Below, piece after piece: positions 63,293-64,000 of a DNA stretch of 64,000 bases. Source of the stretch: an uncultured cyanobacterium (GTDB taxonomy: Bacteria; Cyanobacteriota; Cyanobacteriia; CACIAM-69d). Location: contig CALGDE010000132.1 in assembly GCA_937883785.1 (NCBI GenBank), forward strand, positions 1 through 64,000, written 5' to 3'. A model generated the notes under the pieces. The model made no database searches. It saw only the letters and a program-made list of their open reading frames with translations, and was not told the DNA's origin. Position numbers and translations under genes: made by a program. The stretch's first letter is position 1, and the number at the start of each line of letters is the position of its first letter.

Positions 63293-64000
63293 ATGCCCGC
63301 TTTAGATCCCGCTCAGTGCCCTATTCCTCAGCTGATTGTTGGGCTCGGAAACCCTGAGCCGAAGTACGATCGCACCCGCCACAATATCGGCTTTGAGTTT
63401 GTGGATGAGCTAGCAAAAGCGTGGGGAATTTCCTTCAGCAAAAACCAGCGATTTAATGGGCTGTACGGTGAAGGTCGCAGCCCCTTTGGCAAAATCCGTC
63501 TGCTAAAACCGTTGACCTATATGAACCGGTCGGGTCAATCCATTCGCGCTGTTGTGGATTGGTACAAGCTGGATCCGGAGGCGGTGCTGGTGGTTTATGA
63601 CGACATGGATTTGCCCTTGGGACGGCTGCGGCTGCGGGCATCGGGCTCGGCAGGCGGACACAACGGCATTAAATCCACGATCGCCCACCTGGGCACTCAA
63701 AATTTTCCTCGACTACGGCTGGGCATCGGCAAGCCCCGCCACATTAAAGGCGAGACGGTTTCCCACGTGTTGGGACGTTTTGCCCCCGATGAACAGGGCA
63801 CGGTGCAGAAGGTGATGAGGCTTAGCTTAGAAACTACGGAAATGGCGCTGAAATCGGGCATTGCAAAGGCGATGAGTCTTTACAACAATAAAAACGTGGG
63901 ACCGCAGCCGCCGAAGCCTGATCCAAAACCTAATTCCAACTCTGCATCTAAAGAGACTAAATCAGCATTGAAACCGGATCAAAAATCAACGAAATCGGAT
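63293..64000 (+). CDS. pth: Peptidyl-tRNA hydrolase (3' end beyond the window)
   Basis: The frame is open from the ATG at 63293 to the window edge (236 codons, no stop seen). It rescues peptidyl-tRNA during translation. The catalytic residues are in place: Asn in GLGNPEPKYDRTRHNIG with its His, and Asp in VYDDMDLPLGRLRLR; GSAGGHNGIKS is also diagnostic. The family core ends near residue 205; beyond it is a Lys/Pro/Ser-rich tail still open at the edge, longer than in most homologues. Confidence 0.93.
   Translation, partial: MPALDPAQCPIPQLIVGLGNPEPKYDRTRHNIGFEFVDELAKAWGISFSKNQRFNGLYGEGRSPFGKIRLLKPLTYMNRSGQSIRAVVDWYKLDPEAVLVVYDDMDLPLGRLRLRASGSAGGHNGIKSTIAHLGTQNFPRLRLGIGKPRHIKGETVSHVLGRFAPDEQGTVQKVMRLSLETTEMALKSGIAKAMSLYNNKNVGPQPPKPDPKPNSNSASKETKSALKPDQKSTKSD

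Larger units (their letters stand above)
1..64000. repeat. HIP1 octamer GCGATCGC, dispersed
   Basis: The palindrome GCGATCGC, mostly as GGCGATCGCC, recurs throughout the window inside and between genes; an overlapping run is visible near 25395. HIP1 over-representation is a known signature of many cyanobacterial chromosomes, and this is the main compositional evidence for the assignment. Copies become scarce around 5250-5930 and 14130-15000. No exact count was made. Confidence 0.9.

Overview
The window is chromosomal DNA from a cyanobacterium. The evidence is the very frequent HIP1 octamer GCGATCGC, genes tied to oxygenic photosynthesis (psb27, thf1/psb29, cytM, a fibrillin, a GUN4-domain protein), a cyanoexosortase B with its partner protein, an AMIN-domain TonB receptor and a ComFB protein. 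No rRNA, tRNA, CRISPR array, prophage or complete insertion sequence was seen. Genus cannot be fixed from this stretch. Coding density is high, genes lie on both strands, and most are housekeeping or envelope genes.

Layout. 1-5.3 kb: CPBP protease, peptide deformylase, a methyltransferase-like protein, an orphan DppC-type permease, shikimate kinase, acetylglutamate kinase. 5.4-14.1 kb: an AT-richer orphan gene, then a three-gene minus-strand siderophore-uptake locus (AraC regulator, TonB receptor, one 1356-residue protein holding two fused ABC half-transporters behind an extra N-terminal domain). 14.1-15.0 kb: a gene-poor stretch with inverted repeats. 15.0-26.3 kb: psb27, a bioB-bioY-lspA cluster, a DsbA-like protein, ribokinase, a sensor-kinase pair, a Zur-like Fur regulator, purS, the 4-hydroxybenzoate polyprenyltransferase of plastoquinone synthesis and an MscS channel. 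26.4-31.2 kb: an EF-G paralogue, ComFB and UbiD. 31.3-36.4 kb: an exopolysaccharide O-acetylation cassette (AlgI-like MBOAT, AlgX/AlgJ-like protein, large membrane protein). 36.4-42.0 kb: fibrillin, TldD, CbiB, HNH nuclease, a lipoprotein, Thf1. 42.5-46.6 kb: cyanoexosortase B, its associated protein and a polysaccharide-export protein. 46.8-58.1 kb: Der, a glycosyltransferase, an orphan LolD/MacB ATPase, an ArsA ATPase, a LprI-domain protein, a HAD phosphatase, ClpB, a GNAT. 58.4-64.0 kb: a basic unknown protein, CytM, a PEP-CTERM protein (likely exosortase substrate), a secreted GUN4-like protein, MnmE and Pth (cut by the window end).

The most interesting unexplained signal is not a gene. 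A family of roughly 130-bp interspersed elements begins TAGGGCGTGTCAT and ends in the near-inverse ATGACAGCCCCTA. Copies or fragments lie at 10.3, 23.0, 24.3, 43.6, 44.8, 46.7 and 52.0 kb. Two near-complete copies start exactly on the TAG stop codon of a gene, and the element end at 10.3 kb supplies the stop of the TonB receptor. The first arm pairs with an internal arm followed by a short T-run, with paired changes between copies, so the element looks like a TA-targeting MITE that carries its own stop codon and transcription terminator. The second candidate novelty is the fused siderophore ABC transporter with its unusual N-terminal domain.
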